Assembly: GCA_037903475.1 (NCBI GenBank)
Contig: JBAJFG010000495.1
Location: forward strand, 620,001 to 684,000
Reading direction: 5' to 3'
Origin: Ancylostoma caninum
Taxonomy: Eukaryota; Nematoda; Chromadorea; Rhabditida; Ancylostomatidae
Length of the DNA stretch: 64,000 nucleotides
The translations under genes were made by a program, and so were the position numbers. Below, in pieces: positions 35,696 to 49,524 of this stretch. Each line of letters starts with the position of its first letter. The first letter of the stretch is position 1. The notes below the pieces were generated by a model. The model was not told the origin of the DNA and ran no database searches. It saw only the letters and a program-made list of their open reading frames with translations.

Positions 35696-38600
35696 ATAAT
35701 GAACGAATAGTTTATCAGTCGTCCCTTGGAAATAGCCATTGAAAACCAAACGGCACTTGGCAGAAGCTGTTGTGGTCGAGCATTTCTTCAAGCTGTTCTG
35801 TCCGAACCCAAATAAATTCCCTCTAAATAGTTTCAAGCTATGAAAATCCTAATTCGGCTCTACTAAATGGCTCATTTCCTAATTCATTGCGACTGTAATT
35901 CACTCAGAAGAACTGAGCATGCCCGTTTCATCAGAAAAGCTGGATGTGGGGACGTGGGAGGAAAGAGTAGCGGATGGTGTACTGAACTTGCAGGGCTAGC
36001 CGAGAAAAAGCAAGCAATATCCACGAGTACTCAACTGTCATAGGACTTGAGTGGAAAATGAGTAAAGGGTAATGTTCCCCATTACCAAAACGAAAAACCT
36101 ATTCAAAAACCCACTTGTTTGAGTATTAGCTATCATTCATGTACAAAACGTAACTTAATCTCTAGTGGAATCCATAATTCCACGGGTTGCAACACAAACT
36201 TCTCTAAGCAGCATTGATGTCGCGCTTCGGCTGCAATTTAAAGGGCGCGGATCACTGTAACTGAAATCTCCTGTTGTGGATTCTGTGATTTCTATCACTT
36301 TAACTTCCTCTATGTGAGCGCTATGATAATGCTTGAGCGTTCAAGGGTTTCAGCTTACCATCAGAACTTTATGAGTTTTCTCTAATTTGAGCCTTTGGTT
36401 TTTGTTGTGGCTTCATACCAAGTTCACTAATGTAAGGTTTCCCTTCATAGGCTCAAAACTGCGTAACATTCCATAGTATTCAGAAATATCCTAGGGGCTG
36501 AGAAGAGAAATTTATTCAGAAAACAATTAGCGTGTAGGGCTCTACACGGGAATAGTCGGTCCTAGAACTGAAAGAGGCCACATGTAAGAGGATAGACAAA
36601 CTTTTCTACCATACGATGAACGGCTTTTCATAATTTTCCTTTGCATTTCGGATCACTTCAATATTGAGCTAAAGTTTTGCGTTCCTCATTACTTGGATTA
36701 CGCCAAGATCTCAAATACAAGAAAATCCTGCGTGGGTGCTGCAACCAAGGAAAAAAAAAAAACAGAATTAACGCCTCCACAGCTTCCTTGTCGATTCTTT
36801 AATGACTCCAGTAAAGCCTTCGCAGCAAAACGTCCATCATGTTTTCCGGATAACAACAACAAAACCACTGGGAGGCGATTTTGGAAAACTAAGTTGGGAT
36901 ACTGTAATATGCGGAATTAAGTCAGGATTGAAAATTCCTGAAGAAACCATTTCTTTTTCGTGAGAAGTATCTTTGCGTGCCATACATCGGCTCTGATATG
37001 ATTATACATTCCATCCAAATGATGGCGTTTAAATTTTTGAAGGGGACCTGACATGGTGGTAAGAAGGAAAGTACTGTGTGCGACGAGAGAGGTGGGATTT
37101 CAAGAATGTCTCCGAAAAGCTATAATAGTTCGATCAATCATAAGCAAGCAATAGTGGACCTAAATCTTTACAATATACCTTCGTCGACCTAGGAACAGAA
37201 GTAAGGCTAAGCAGTGAAGGCATCCAGTTTTACACGCACGCGGATGTCTTCCAAGTAGCCTCCAGCCTTCTAGAAGATCTTCTCCTGTTGTTTCGCTTTA
37301 TAATGCTGTTTCGTCTCATAGACCTGCAATACTACCAGTCTATGCGCTCGGTTTCCGGCGCCCTCAGGTGAAGGATTTTTGATGAGCTGTGCCCTTACTG
37401 TCACGGCACGTTAAAAGGAATTTCAATGGCCGCATTGAGGTTCCTAGGGCAAACAAGTTATGAGCCATTAAATTTATAACCTCAGTGATGTGTCCAGGCC
37501 CAGATGGCTTCTCTAAAATATCGGCTGTGATTCTTGCAAATTTTGAGTTCTTATGATTTTTCGTGACTTTTCACGGGGAGCCTCTGTATTTCTGTGAATT
37601 TGAACCGTCCCTCTTCCTGTGAGATTCAGACCTACTCTGCTTCTAACATAAAGGTGGCAACCCTAAAATCAAAGGGATAAGCTTAGTTCGAAATCGTTCT
37701 TGAGACTTTCAAATGACTATCACGAGGTGCTGATCGCAGTGGTATACACGATTCCATGCAAAAGTGCCGAGAAACCGGATTTTGGGGCCCTTCTGTTATG
37801 AAGATCTCGGAGCAGAAGCGGTGCGGAAGCACGAGACTTCCTAACTGTGTAGTATCTTGAAGACGTTTGGAGAGACAGCAGCATTTTATTGTCTTACGAT
37901 CTGTCCCTTGTATTAAGGATATCGATTGTAATGTGTTAACAGATAAGTAAATGAATATTCGGCAGCATTCCGGCTTTATAGTGCACATTAGGGAAATCTA
38001 CCACTTTCATCTGGCTCCGCCCAAAATCTCCTAATGGAAAGGGGTCGGGCATGAGGTTAGTGGCACTTTTTTGCGGGTGATGTATACCATTGCGATCAGT
38101 AGCTCGTGGCGATTCTAGCCATGCAATCACCTATTCAACTATTCTGAAGTGGGACTGTGCTTCCACAATTAACACATATCTGGTTGAGGATCACCTCAAA
38201 AAAAGGAAGACTTTGAAACCTCAAATTAATTAGACTGTAGCGCAGTTTCTATCTTAACGTTTCGTTTCTCCGAAATTTGTTGAAACTCTCCCTGTCAACG
38301 ATGAAGAAACAGTTTCCGTATTTTGTTTGCTGCCCACCAGTAGAGCAAATGGATACATATTCATATAGATGCTTTATAGCTGACAAAATGCTTCAGGAGA
38401 AGCCAGCAATAATGGATTCCACAGTGACATTGTTGGAGCCAACGTTCCGTTGTTGTCCCTATTGTTGAAGTTGGGTTTTCCTAGCCCCACAGGATCCCGA
38501 GTTATTTTATTGTTAATACATCATGTCCCTCTGTCTGCTTTATTATTCCATTCATTATTCCCTCAATATTTTATTCCTCCGACGTGCCAGTTAATCATCA

Positions 38601-41106
38601 GTTGAGCGGAATTGTCACATGAATAGTGCAGGAAGTCATGTTCGCTTAGAGTGCAAGTTGATGCAAAGTGCAGAATAATGTAAAGCTCCATATTCTGCTC
38701 ATGCGGCATGTTGAATTAAATTAAAAGAGGACGTAGTAGTTGGGCGGGGTTTCACATTCATCAACTCTCCCACTGTCAAATACGTACCGCTTTGCTCTCA
38801 GCCCAGTGTTATTGTGAGATCTTTTCCGGGAAATGACCTGATGTGCAATATGTTATAGTGTGTTATTGCATGTTATTGCTGTTATTGCATGTAGTATGTT
38901 ATTGCATCCAATTAGTTTAAACAATAGCATCGAATTAGTGGTGACCTTACTACGGTAGCTAGTTATCAACGCCTAGGATAAAGTTGAACGAAATTTTACC
39001 AGCCTATCACGCGATTTCCTGGAGAGGTACCTACATGATAGCAGTAGGCTTTTCCCTTACATTTGGCACCATTATCTTTTCTAACCCAATAAAGGTCGAT
39101 TACTGTATGTTTTAAACAATTACTGATCTCCAAAAAGTAGAAATATCATCAAAAATGACATTAATCCTAGATGGCTGCATAATCTTCTCTTTAGCTTACC
39201 ACCCTCACCCCCCGTTTCACCATCACTGATTTTCTACTCGTTTTCACCATTTCACATATCTAAAAACTGTGTGTTCTGGCTCTCCTATTCCTGATTTTTT
39301 TCAATTTTTTTCCCGAAAAGTACCCGTTTTCTTAGTCGATGGCCCCTTGTCTTCTCCATATATGAAGCTGTAAAAGGAACTCGGCGCGATCCGAGTCCAA
39401 AAAGCGACCCATCTAATTTTTGGCTCAATGGAGGCTTTTCATATTTTGACGTTTTTGATGTTTTCTTCTCCAAAGGGAGCAATCGAAAAGACAGTGACAG
39501 CAATGATCATGTGGATCCATCATAAGTCCTTCCTGATGTTTTGAATGCTATAGCTTCTAAATCACGAAGTCCGGACTCAGCCAAGGCACTGGCCAGTAAT
39601 CTTAATTTATGATCGGAGTTTCCCATTTCCTATAGAAGGAAATAGGCCGCTAATCTCAAGAAGTTCACCGGAGGCAATGCTCATTAGCACAAGGAAGAAT
39701 GGAGGGCATAAATGCCAGAAAAAAAACATTATTGGAAGAGAGCTTTACGGGGAGAATGGATAATGCTGTGGTAGTGGCGGCTGCTGCTGAAGATGTGCGA
39801 GGGAGAGCCCTACCAAAGAATGCGGAAGCATTACCCGATCTGCACAAACTCGTAGATGGGAATACAATCTCGGAAGATAACTTACACTGCAGATACATAG
39901 GATAAGCAATGTGTCCTTAATCTTGAGCGGTAACTCTCCCTGTAAAAGATTGGTGTATGGTGGTTGCAGAACCGTGGGATAAACTGTCATTCCCACTGTT
40001 ATACGACTAATCCGGAGTTCCAATTCGTTAATATGAACTCGCATGCACATATATAGTGTTGCGTGGACTTATCACATAAGGGCGGGCCCAATTGTGAAAC
40101 AGTGGCCACGCCCCGTTTTTCCTCGCGATGCCTCATGCCATACTGCACCCATGCAATCATGTGCTGACAAATGCTTTCCGGATCTATATACTTAATTTGA
40201 TTAAGTTCAAAATAAGTACTGGAACATCTTCTACACTCTCCGAATATTGTTCCAACCGCATTCCGTTCCTTATAACATCTGATTTGGTCCCTTGAGTTTA
40301 AAGAACCCAGGAATTTTCAAGATACCAGAAAGCGGAGTTGCTAGAATATGACACAATGGTCTTTATTTTAATTGGGAAGAAGAAAGTGGCGAGACTAGAG
40401 AGGGTTCAAAATAGCTTCGCAAAGAGAGCGTTCGTGAGAGCGCTTGGGTTTCAGGTTAGCTCTATCCCCAGAAGTGCATGTGATAAGAAATTAAATGCTT
40501 AATCATTTCTCTCTCTTTATAAGAGAAGAGAAAGAAATGAACTCATTTCTTGCACAAAATCACCACGAATAACATAGGTTTTAAGCTGGTACTTTTTCCA
40601 CTTCTAATACTAGGAAAGGTAAGAGCAAACTTTTGTCACGTGAACAAAATCCAACAATTCGAAGAAACTTTTTTTTTACATTTTCCGCAGGTACAATTTA
40701 AAGCAGGCACATGATATGCTAACTTGGCCGAGAGAATGTGTTTTTCTAGTCAATCTCAAAGAATTTAGAGTGGGTTTATACCGTTAGCTGCAGATTATGT
40801 CAGTCGCTTTGTTCTCCTATTTCTGTTTTTTCTTAAATATTGTTGTTTTTTAACTTTTCATCATGTGCTATGCAACTGCATCGAATAAATAACTAAGCCG
40901 TCTCGAGGTTCCATCCATAATAGAGCGGATAGTTTACCGAGATGGGATTCGTTAAACTCCGTAACGATATCATTAAAAGTTTTGCTTCCACTGTTCGTAA
41001 TTTTGAATGAAAGTGTGTGTAATCTCAGTCGCATTCAGAATGCTCGCTGATGAGTGGAAAAGGACACCACTCGCATCTCGAGTGCCTAAATAACCCATTT
41101 ATAACA
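35696..41106. other. 5.4 kb without a recognised gene
   Basis: Mostly AT-rich unique sequence. The open stretch at 39699-39905 (+), rich in Ala, and others at 36693-36920 and 37683-37988 match nothing I recognise and have no exon partners. An imperfect GTTATTGCATGT-type repeat lies at 38848-38910. Confidence 0.4.
38848..38910. repeat. Imperfect short tandem repeat (TGTTATTGCA units)
   Basis: TGTTATTGCA-like units recur about four times over some 60 bases with variable spacing. It is simple repeat sequence. Confidence 0.6.
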
Positions 41107-41810
41107 TTAGGTACGTGAAAAAGTTTCCGCCCTCTTTTAAGCAAAACTGGGTCTTTATTCAAAAAGAAACAAAACAGATACATCAATCAAAGTATTGGCC
41201 ATCGTTGGCCATAACCTTTTCCCATCTTTGTGGGAGGAGACGGATGCCGCGGAGATGGAAAGACTCGTCCTTCTGCTCGATCTGTTCCTTCACCCATTTG
41301 TCGATATATTCGAAAGATTGGAAGTGCTGCTCAGAAAGTCCGTGGGACATCGACAGAAACAAATGGGGCATAGTCTGGTGAATAAGCCGCGTAAGGTGGC
41401 CCATCCCAGCGGAGTGCTTCAAGCGTTTCCTTGACGGCTTGTGTGTCATGTACCAAAAAGGCGCTACTCCAAATTAGGCCCCCAAAATTTCCATTTTTTT
41501 CGCTGGAACTTTGCGCAGGGGAGTTATTTGAGGTGCTGAGCACGATTATCCTATCTATTTTGTACCATAACTACGTCTTTGTAGGGTTACGGTGGGGTTA
41601 CTGTGACAAATAATTTTTATTTGGCTCAAATTCGACATGTAGATGTTAAACAGAACGATGTTGATGCAAATCAAAGCAAATTAGTACTGCATATTATTGA
41701 CAGATGTCAAACCAACAAACTAAGCAGAGTTTACAAGGCATTGACGAGGATAACTAACTGTTATAACAACTTACTGCTAGAGGGCGGAAACTTTTTTTTC
41801 ACATACCTAA
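41107..41810 (-). mobile_element. Internally deleted mariner transposon, lineage B
   Basis: The terminal repeats match well: TTAGGTACGTGAAAAAGTTT then CCGCCCTCT at the left, and the complement of the right end with the same pattern plus three extra A bases. On the minus strand, 41331-41543 keeps ALRWDGPPYAAYSPDYAP, which matches the third catalytic motif region of mariner transposases. 41183-41449 keeps the C-terminal part (SMSHGLSEQHFQS, RWEKVMANDGQYFD) in another frame. The N-terminal DNA-binding half and first two catalytic Asp are absent, and the element is only 704 bp. The ends and protein differ from the 34.7 kb copy, so it is a separate lineage. Confidence 0.9.
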
Positions 41811-44800
41811 CAAGTATGCACGACCATCCCTAATGTGTATGCACATATGTAGAAAGAAGCGAATTATTCATCGTAATGGGCAAGTCCTCACTTTCCCCCA
41901 TCACTTTCGTCACAAGCATACGCAGTTTTGGAAGGCTTCATTATCGATCTGCGACTCTCAGTTTTCGTGACAGTCTCAAAAAATTTACTGGTGTATAGTT
42001 CCGTCAGAAGAACACTCGTTAGGGGCTAGAAAAAGGCATTAACCTTTTCAGCAGTTGATCTATGGCGGTGTGGATATGCTAGGGCTGCTATTTTTGCCCA
42101 TCGAAATTGAGCGCCATTAGTAGTGTGACGAATTTGCACTTTAGTTAGTTAGATTCATAATTTTTCAGTTTCTATGATAATGCGAATGGACTTTCGCCAT
42201 TAGTTGTTCTATCTATAGCGTTAGCCATACATTCGCTACATGTTCATACCATCCTAATCAGTTTTGTCATTGTCGATCGATATATCGATCGACTACGCTC
42301 AGCGCAGGGAAGCGATGCTCATTCAAGATTTGTTCAGTTAAATCGGAGCAAAAACACTATCATCATACTTATTGAGGCGGAAATGAGCACTCTAATCCGA
42401 ACTTCAATTTTCGACGAAATAGCATGATAAGCGTCAACTATTGCGGTTGTCTTCTCGTTAGCCCCAGAATGTACAGGCATGACGAATTTAAGGAGAGTCT
42501 CAAGTTCGATACTAAGCTACTGCCTTCGTTTTCAAAATGTTCACTCTCACGCCGAAAAAAATCATTCTCTGCCGTTACTTCGGTTATTTTTTTTCAGTTC
42601 GTTATCTGAGACATGTGCTAAAAATGAAAATGGAACATCAATTACAGATTTGCTCACGTCCTCCGCTCCCACTTCTCCGCTACACCACTATGCGTAGATC
42701 GATATATTGATTAGTTGAAGGTAAATAGAGGTCCCCCTGATTGGAGGATAAATAATTTTTTTTTTGATTATGTCCACATTCGTGTTCGAAGCAAACTTTT
42801 CTTTTCTCTCCTGGCAACTACCTCGGAAGTGGTTCCAGTAGACTACGCACAATTACTGACTTTTTTAACGTATTGCAATAGTGCATGTGCAAATAGAACT
42901 GCACCCTAATTGAACTCGAATCCGTATTTTTTCGAATTTGAAACTTCCCACGGTTTGTCCCTCATCGTTATGACTATGTAAAACGATATGAGAGGCTCAT
43001 TTTCTTCTTTTGTTCACCAAACACCAAAAGATTGCCTTCGTCAAGTGGTGTTTGTTTTCGACTATAGGCGACCTTCTTGAACCCTATTGGTCCGAACTTT
43101 TTTATGTTTTTATGTCAAATATTCATTTTCACTCCTTTTGGCTTATAGTATGTAGCCAATTCTCGATAAAATATTGTGTGTGACGTTCTGTCTGACCTTT
43201 TTCTGGGGAGCCCATTTTTCTATCCCCGCTTCTCTGTTCTTCGATAATTTTTTCGAGGCACTTGGTTTTTTTCTTCTTATGAAGAATAATTTCTTTCTAT
43301 GTATTTGGTGAACTGTGCCAGGACTTCCAACACTAGTATGAAGGAAATCTACCAGGGTAAGTAAATAAACAAATCCACCGAAGCTTGACTCCCCCGCGTG
43401 CTACTGCAATTTATTATGTTCTCCAGACAGAAGAATATACTTTTGATGAAGTAATACATTTGATAGCTTATGGTATGCGTGAGTACGCGTTCCACGTTTG
43501 CTGATTATGCTGGTTCTCACAATGTGTCTCCTAAAAAACATACCTATGTTCATCACGTCTGCTGCAGGTTAATGTTTTTCGTTACCCTTTTTTTACTCTA
43601 TGGAACCTATTCCACGATAGAATTGGAGGAGTTTGGTGCAAATAGCATGTCTAGACGTGATATGTAACACTTGCCCTCAACTCTTTGGAAACACTTCATT
43701 CAAGGACGTCCAGGAGACGACAAGCACAATCTTCCTGCTTTCTTTCAGAATGCGTCAGAAGAGTTTATATGGGTGGAAAATTGCATTTTATGGAAACACA
43801 TCAGCATGTAGTCTCCCGCACATACATACATATGTTAGTATGTACGCAATTTCCCGGTTGATCAGAGGCCAAACTCATTTCTACGGACGTAGGCTCTGCT
43901 TTTTTGTGCTCTAAATAGCTGGAATTCCAGAAGCTGTTTATTTTCCGGCGTCATTATTAACGCGGAGAAAGCCTACTGGATTATTTGATGAGTTGATCAC
44001 GAATACAGTAACCACTCCGTTATTTGACGCCATTTTTCTGAGGTACGATAGGATTACTACAACAAATTGAAAAGAGATGCCAATTTTGGTAGAGTACAAA
44101 CAGTTGTGATACACGGTAAAGGGAAACGACGTTGATGATTGTCTTCATCTCATCAAGGAGCATCACCAAGCAAGTATCTGGAAGATCTCGTGAGATACTG
44201 CGCCTCTGTTTGATTGTTGAGTACTACCCGAGTCTCCAAAGCTGAATTAGCTACGAAAGTTACTCTCATTTTTTCTGGATTTCATACAAAAGGCTCTGCT
44301 CAACGCTGTCTTACCGTACCAGCTACTCCATTTGTCCCGGATATTGACCGGATATTGCCACGGTAATTCTAAGGCAATTTTCTCTCCGAACATGCTGCCT
44401 CCTCAGGAGCACACTTATCATTGGAAATGGTGCAAGAACAGCTAACGGCATATGGCAAAACCGGCTAAGAACAAAAGTCCTGCACCAAAAATCCACTTGA
44501 AATACGAATTGGGTAACCGGCTACACCTTTCTATTCGTCAGTAGCGTTGACGTCGTTCCCCAGATCTTGTTTACGGGTGGAATAGCGTCACATGTTCCAC
44601 TATGATGATATTTTTTCGAGATCTGATGTTCCTCAGAAACTCCTTCTTCTGAAGTTCCGAATTCCTAATTTTTTGCGATCGCTACACCAAAAACGTTTCA
44701 GTACTTCTCCATGTGAAAATTCGCTTTTATTTGCTTCCAAAATGGGCTTTTAACAAGTTTACTCGGAGAATTGTTCCCTCTCTTGGAAATTGTATTTCGA

Positions 44801-45443
44801 CAGAAACTCCTACTCGTAACGTGCTGTAAAGCTAGTGATTTGGATCCAACCTTGCATTCAACATTCCGGCCATGAAAAAAACTTAAACAAAACGAAGGCT
44901 GAAATGGAGGTGACAGACATATCGGACTTATACCACAAAGGTACAAAAGTGCATAATTTGTAATGGAAAGCCTGCTGAAGTTCTTCATACTGTTTTTTAA
45001 CATCCTGCTTCCTTCCACACTAAAACGCTCGCAGGCAACATTCTCACGTCACTCATTTTTTTTTTCAGTTTATTGGTCGCTAAAACATGCAGCTTCTTTT
45101 CTTCGCTGAGGCAAAAGAGGGAATTACAATGTCCCGTGTCGTTAGCAAACAAGATTGTATTACGGTGGTAATTGGGGATGATAACCGGCTTTTTTCATCT
45201 TATTAAAGGTTTTGCCAATCATCTGCTCCCTAAAATTTGGTTTATTTATGTAAGAATTACTGAATGATCCTCGACTTCGATTTTCAAAAACATTCATAAC
45301 CCGTGAGTATAAAAACTTATGAATGTTCATGAACAATGAATTCAAATTGCAAAACTACCTACCAAAACTCTGGAATTTTCTGGAAACTGTGTTTTATGTC
45401 GCAATATAGAAAGTAAAACAACTACTCATCATTACGACAGGTT
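41811..45443. other. No recognised gene
   Basis: A perfect 22-bp palindrome lies at 42272-42293. Open stretches at 42424-42697, 43470-43914 and 44698-45018 show no recognisable domains. Nothing else could be supported. Confidence 0.4.
42272..42293. repeat. Perfect 22-bp palindrome
   Basis: GTCGATCGATA followed immediately by its own reverse complement TATCGATCGAC, without a loop. No neighbouring gene explains it. Confidence 0.9.
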
Positions 45444-47440
45444 ATATATTTATTTATTTATTTCAATACGCTGTTTAAGACAGTCGTCAGAAAATGTTAG
45501 TGTAAGCGAAGAAAATGTTAGTGTAAGCAACTCTGGACAGACCGCTAACATAGACAAGTACACAATACACAAGTGCGACCAAGCAGTTATATCTAACGAG
45601 GTTGAATAATCCACAGGTGAATTGTGGTCTTTTAAAACGTCAGAAGTTTCGGAGCAGCGCTTCTTCTAAATGAAGCAAACGTAGAGTTGGTTTTCACCAG
45701 ACATATGTGAATCCTGCACGGGCTGTGAAACTTGTGAATCTACACCTTGTTTTAGGTTTAGATTATGAAATCTTATACGAACTTCCCCTGTTACGGACGG
45801 GATTACTGTGTAAAAATCACGAATGTGTGTTCCATTCACGCCCTTTATGATTTTGTGAACCATACAACCATCAAACAATTTTCATCTAGATTCAAGCGTA
45901 GGTAAAAGTGATGATTTGTTTCTATCCTTAGAAGACGGGATCTTTGAGTAATCATAGCCCTCCTTCCTCATGAAGAGTTTTCTTGTGGAATTGTTCTGCA
46001 CTTTTTCGAGCTTTAAGATAATCTTTTTCCGTGAAGGATTGAAGACTGTACAACCACACTCCACCATTGGGCGTACGTATTTTTTGTATGCCTTAAGTAA
46101 GGTGTGTGTATCTTTTGTTGAAAGTGCTTTAGAGATCTGAAAAGTACGTAGCATGGCTTTTCGAAAAATTTCATTACAGTGAGGTGTGAAGCCTAACTCA
46201 TTTGTGTATAAGAATCCAAGGTCCCTAATAGAGCTGACAGTTTGAATTGTGTTGGTGTCCATGTGATAGACTGATTTTGCTTGAGTATTTCCACTCCTTA
46301 AGTGCAGGGTTTTTTCAGCTGATAGCGGTAGCTGCCAATCCCTGGACCACCTAATTAGGTTATCGACAGCTGACTGAATGGCCGTCATTCTTCCATGTTG
46401 CGAGATGTTGCAGTAAATTTTAATATCATCTGCGTACTGTTTACATGATACACTTTCCCTTTCTAATATCTCAGGAACCTCTGCAGTGTAGATATTAAAC
46501 AAGATAGGAGATAAAACTCCACCTTGAGGGAGACCGCTTGTGACTCTTCTGATATCCGAAAAGACTCCATCCACATTTACTTGGAATGTTCTATCATTCA
46601 GAAATTCTTTCAGCCACACTCTTATTTTGGAATGAAATCCTAAGGCATCTATCTTGTATAGACGTTTTCTTATGCTCACTCGATCAAATGCTTTTGCAAA
46701 GTCGAAATAAACGACGTCACATGCTTCATTAGCATCCAAAATGTTAGTCCAGTCATTGCCACACTCCGAGAGATTTGTTTCAATCGATTTTCCCTCCACA
46801 AAACCGTGCTGATTGTCTGGTATAATTTTGTTGGACCTGAGATGATTTATTATATGCTTTTTAATGATTTTTTCCAGAAGTCTACAAAACAGGGAAGTAA
46901 TACTAACAGGCCGATAGTTCTTTGGACTTGATGATGGTTGTTTCTTTTTCAAGATGAGAGTTACATATGAATGTTTTCATCTTCTCGGCACCTCTGATTT
47001 CAACAAAGATTGATTGTATACGAAAGACAACGGACCGGAGATCATGTGTGCCGTATTTTTGATAAACTTGAAAGCTATATGATCGGGTGTTAACGAAAAT
47101 GAAGTTGGCCATTTAGTCAGGCATCCATATACTGTAAGTGGGTCAACGAAAGCAAGCTCAGGCATAGCAGTGTCTATGGTAAAATCACATACAGGGACGC
47201 TTTCATCATCATTCGAAAAAATGCTTGAAAAAATGCTCTGCAAAAGCGTTGGCTATGTGGGGCTTTTCTGAGACCACATTACCATTAATCAACAAACTTT
47301 CACACTGTTCTCTGCTGCTTAGTTTCCTATTTTTATTTGAAGAATTCAGAAAATTTTTGTTGTGAAATGTAGCCAGACCTACGTCACAATCGAATTTTCA
47401 GAAACGTTTTCGAAGTTGGGTGACTAAACCAAAGTTGTGA
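45444..47440 (-). mobile_element. 5'-truncated CR1/Jockey-class non-LTR retrotransposon
   Basis: Read on the minus strand, a reverse-transcriptase frame is followed by about 220 bases of 3' tail and ends in an AATA/TAAA microsatellite at about 45444-45460, the usual 3' end of such LINEs. The tail has a direct duplication of a TTACACTAACATTTTCT stretch (45490-45530). The endonuclease part of ORF2 and any ORF1 are missing, so the copy is 5'-truncated by at least 2 kb compared with complete family members. Sequence 5' to 47243 (to about 47440) still resembles ORF2 but in shifted frames. Confidence 0.9.
45666..47243 (-). pseudogene. LINE reverse transcriptase (ORF2 fragment), two in-frame stops
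   Basis: RNA-dependent DNA polymerase for target-primed retrotransposition. In one continuous frame, 47243-46980 encodes the linker before the RT, 46952-45885 the RT core, and 45878-45669 the C-terminal region. The core shows PKNYRPVSITS, FDFAKAFD (first catalytic Asp), SGLPQGGVLSPILFNIY, and the YADD box with the catalytic Asp pair. Two TGA stops interrupt the frame, at 46977-46979 and 45882-45884. Each sits where a sense codon one transition away (TGG or CGA) would fit. A frameshift in an A/T run near 47235 separates the upstream part. The polymerase motifs are intact, so the copy appears fairly young but inactive. Confidence 0.92.
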
Positions 47441-49524
47441 GCGCCAATCTATCCGTTCCTTAGTTTCTTCTTCAAATGCGGAGTTGGGAGACGTGCTTCA
47501 TATCCCGGAATCGGCATCGGGCCAAACTTTTTGGTTAGTTGCTGTTCCAAGTCACGGCATCGCGGCACCCTTCAAGGGAACGGTCACTCTCTTTACATGT
47601 CAAAGGCTCCCACTGGTACAGATTCTAGTAAAATTTTGGGCTGAGGGTTTGTGGCTTTCTTTCGGACAAAGATGCGCATTTCCAATTCCCCCCCCCCCCT
47701 CTAACATATTCACACACAAGAAACATGGTAACATGGATTCGTGGTTTTCCGGAAAAATAGATTAGTATCCGTTCAGAGCGGCCAAACCACCCAAAACGAG
47801 AGAACGACCAAATATGTCCAGATTTCCGGCGAAGTGCTAGTGCACTTGGACTGAAAATGAAACTTTCCGCGCGTTTCCGTTCATGTGTCGCCTGAGCTAT
47901 AATTAAGTTATAATTGAACCGCAACTTGAAATATAAATGTGTCCGCCCAGGAACGCTCAGGGGATATTGACATGAGAATCTCTTTGTTTACGGAAAAAGC
48001 CCGTTCAATTTCATTTATCCAATCGTTTTGTTAGCCTTATTCACTCTACATTTCCCTTTCTTTTTTACGATTCACTGACTGAGCGTTCTGATGGCGTGGT
48101 CATGCAAATTCCCTGTGGGAATTCAAACAAAGAGTTGGATTGTTGGAATTTGTCAATGCTAACAAAGTATTGCTGGACATTCAATAAAAGTGAAAGCGAT
48201 GTCTGGACATCTATGTAATTCCCAAAGGGGCTATTTTTATTTAGTGCCCTTTATAATTCTGGACGTCCTGGAAAGCCATGGAAAACGAATTCTCCTCAAA
48301 GTTCTCTAACATCAGATTTCGAGGTTATCAGGCTTCATTTGTGCTATATCTGCATGACACTGCTAGATGCCCTAAAATATGATATTTGCAACAGACGAGA
48401 ATTTATTGCTGAAAACGTTTCAGATATTTGATAGACTCCATTATACCTACGCAATCAACACGGTAATCGTCGGAAAGCAGTGGGGAAAACAATTCAAGTA
48501 ATTCTTGATTTCTGAGACGTTAGCTCATTGCATCTGGATCCCCCTCCCGCCTCGACAACATCGCGATTTTTCCGACGAAGCGAATCTGCACGCAGTCCGA
48601 CTCCTCCTCTCGTTGAATAGGTCATAGGCTTTCCGGCGTATTGGTCGAATATCCACAAAAAAGAACGAAATCTTGCTAGCGTGGCTTGTTTTCGTCATGT
48701 GTCCGTTTAGATTATTCTTCGCCTCATTGCATTTCCTTGCATCATAAACTGCTAGAAAACTTTGTTTAGCTTGGACTGCAGCTGGTATTAGATCTTGTCG
48801 GTTTTTCACCATTCTTCCCTTTTGATTTTGCATTGAGCCTTGACGTTGCAGCTGCTGCGAAAGTCTTGTCTGATGAATAAATTCCCCTATGTGCGTAGCT
48901 GAACAAACGAGCATTTACAATGATCTTGTAACAACGTTTCTGCTTCTCCCAGATTATTAGATGAATGTTTACTAGTGGCCTAACCTTCTAACGAGAACGT
49001 CTTTATTAAGGCCTGAGAGTGGCCTGGAATTCAGATTTGCGTTCTTAACCACCAATACGTTCCCTCGCTTCTGGCTAGTTTGGCGTTGTTCTTGACTCAT
49101 CGAAGAGAACCACTTGTACGCAAGACGAAGTAACCTTCAGAATCCACGCGTTTCGTATATCAGCAGTGAGGCAGACACCCTTCGACAACTATTGAGTGTC
49201 GATGTGCACCATAGACGTTTTGTGAGTGCTACTGCTCTCAGATTTACTATTCAAAAACTTGAAGACAAAACAGAAAAAAATATTATAAACAACAATAATA
49301 AAAACCAAATCCTGTAAACCTTGAGAATCTCACCTAATGAACAATTGTTTACAAATTGAGAATTTTTTAGGTAAAAAATATTTATGAATTAGAATTTTAG
49401 TATTAAATACTATTAAATTTTTTCTATTACTATTATGTATTAAATAATAGAATAATTTTTCTGTATTTTTTATATTTTTCTTTTTTATATTTTTCACGTT
49501 CAATTTATTTATACCCAATTGGTG
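47441..49524. other. No firmly recognised gene
   Basis: A C12 tract lies at 47688-47699. The 129-codon minus-strand stretch at 48525-48914 is rich in basic residues and cysteine near its end (SRTACRFASSEKSRCCRGGR) and lies 5' of the LINE on the same strand. It could be a retroelement ORF1-like relic, but I see no diagnostic motif. Confidence 0.35.

Noticed and set aside
48525..48914. 129-codon basic frame 5' of the LINE on the same strand
   Set aside because: Considered as a LINE ORF1, but it shows no zinc-knuckle spacing, RRM or esterase motif and is separated from ORF2 by over 1 kb of unrelated sequence.
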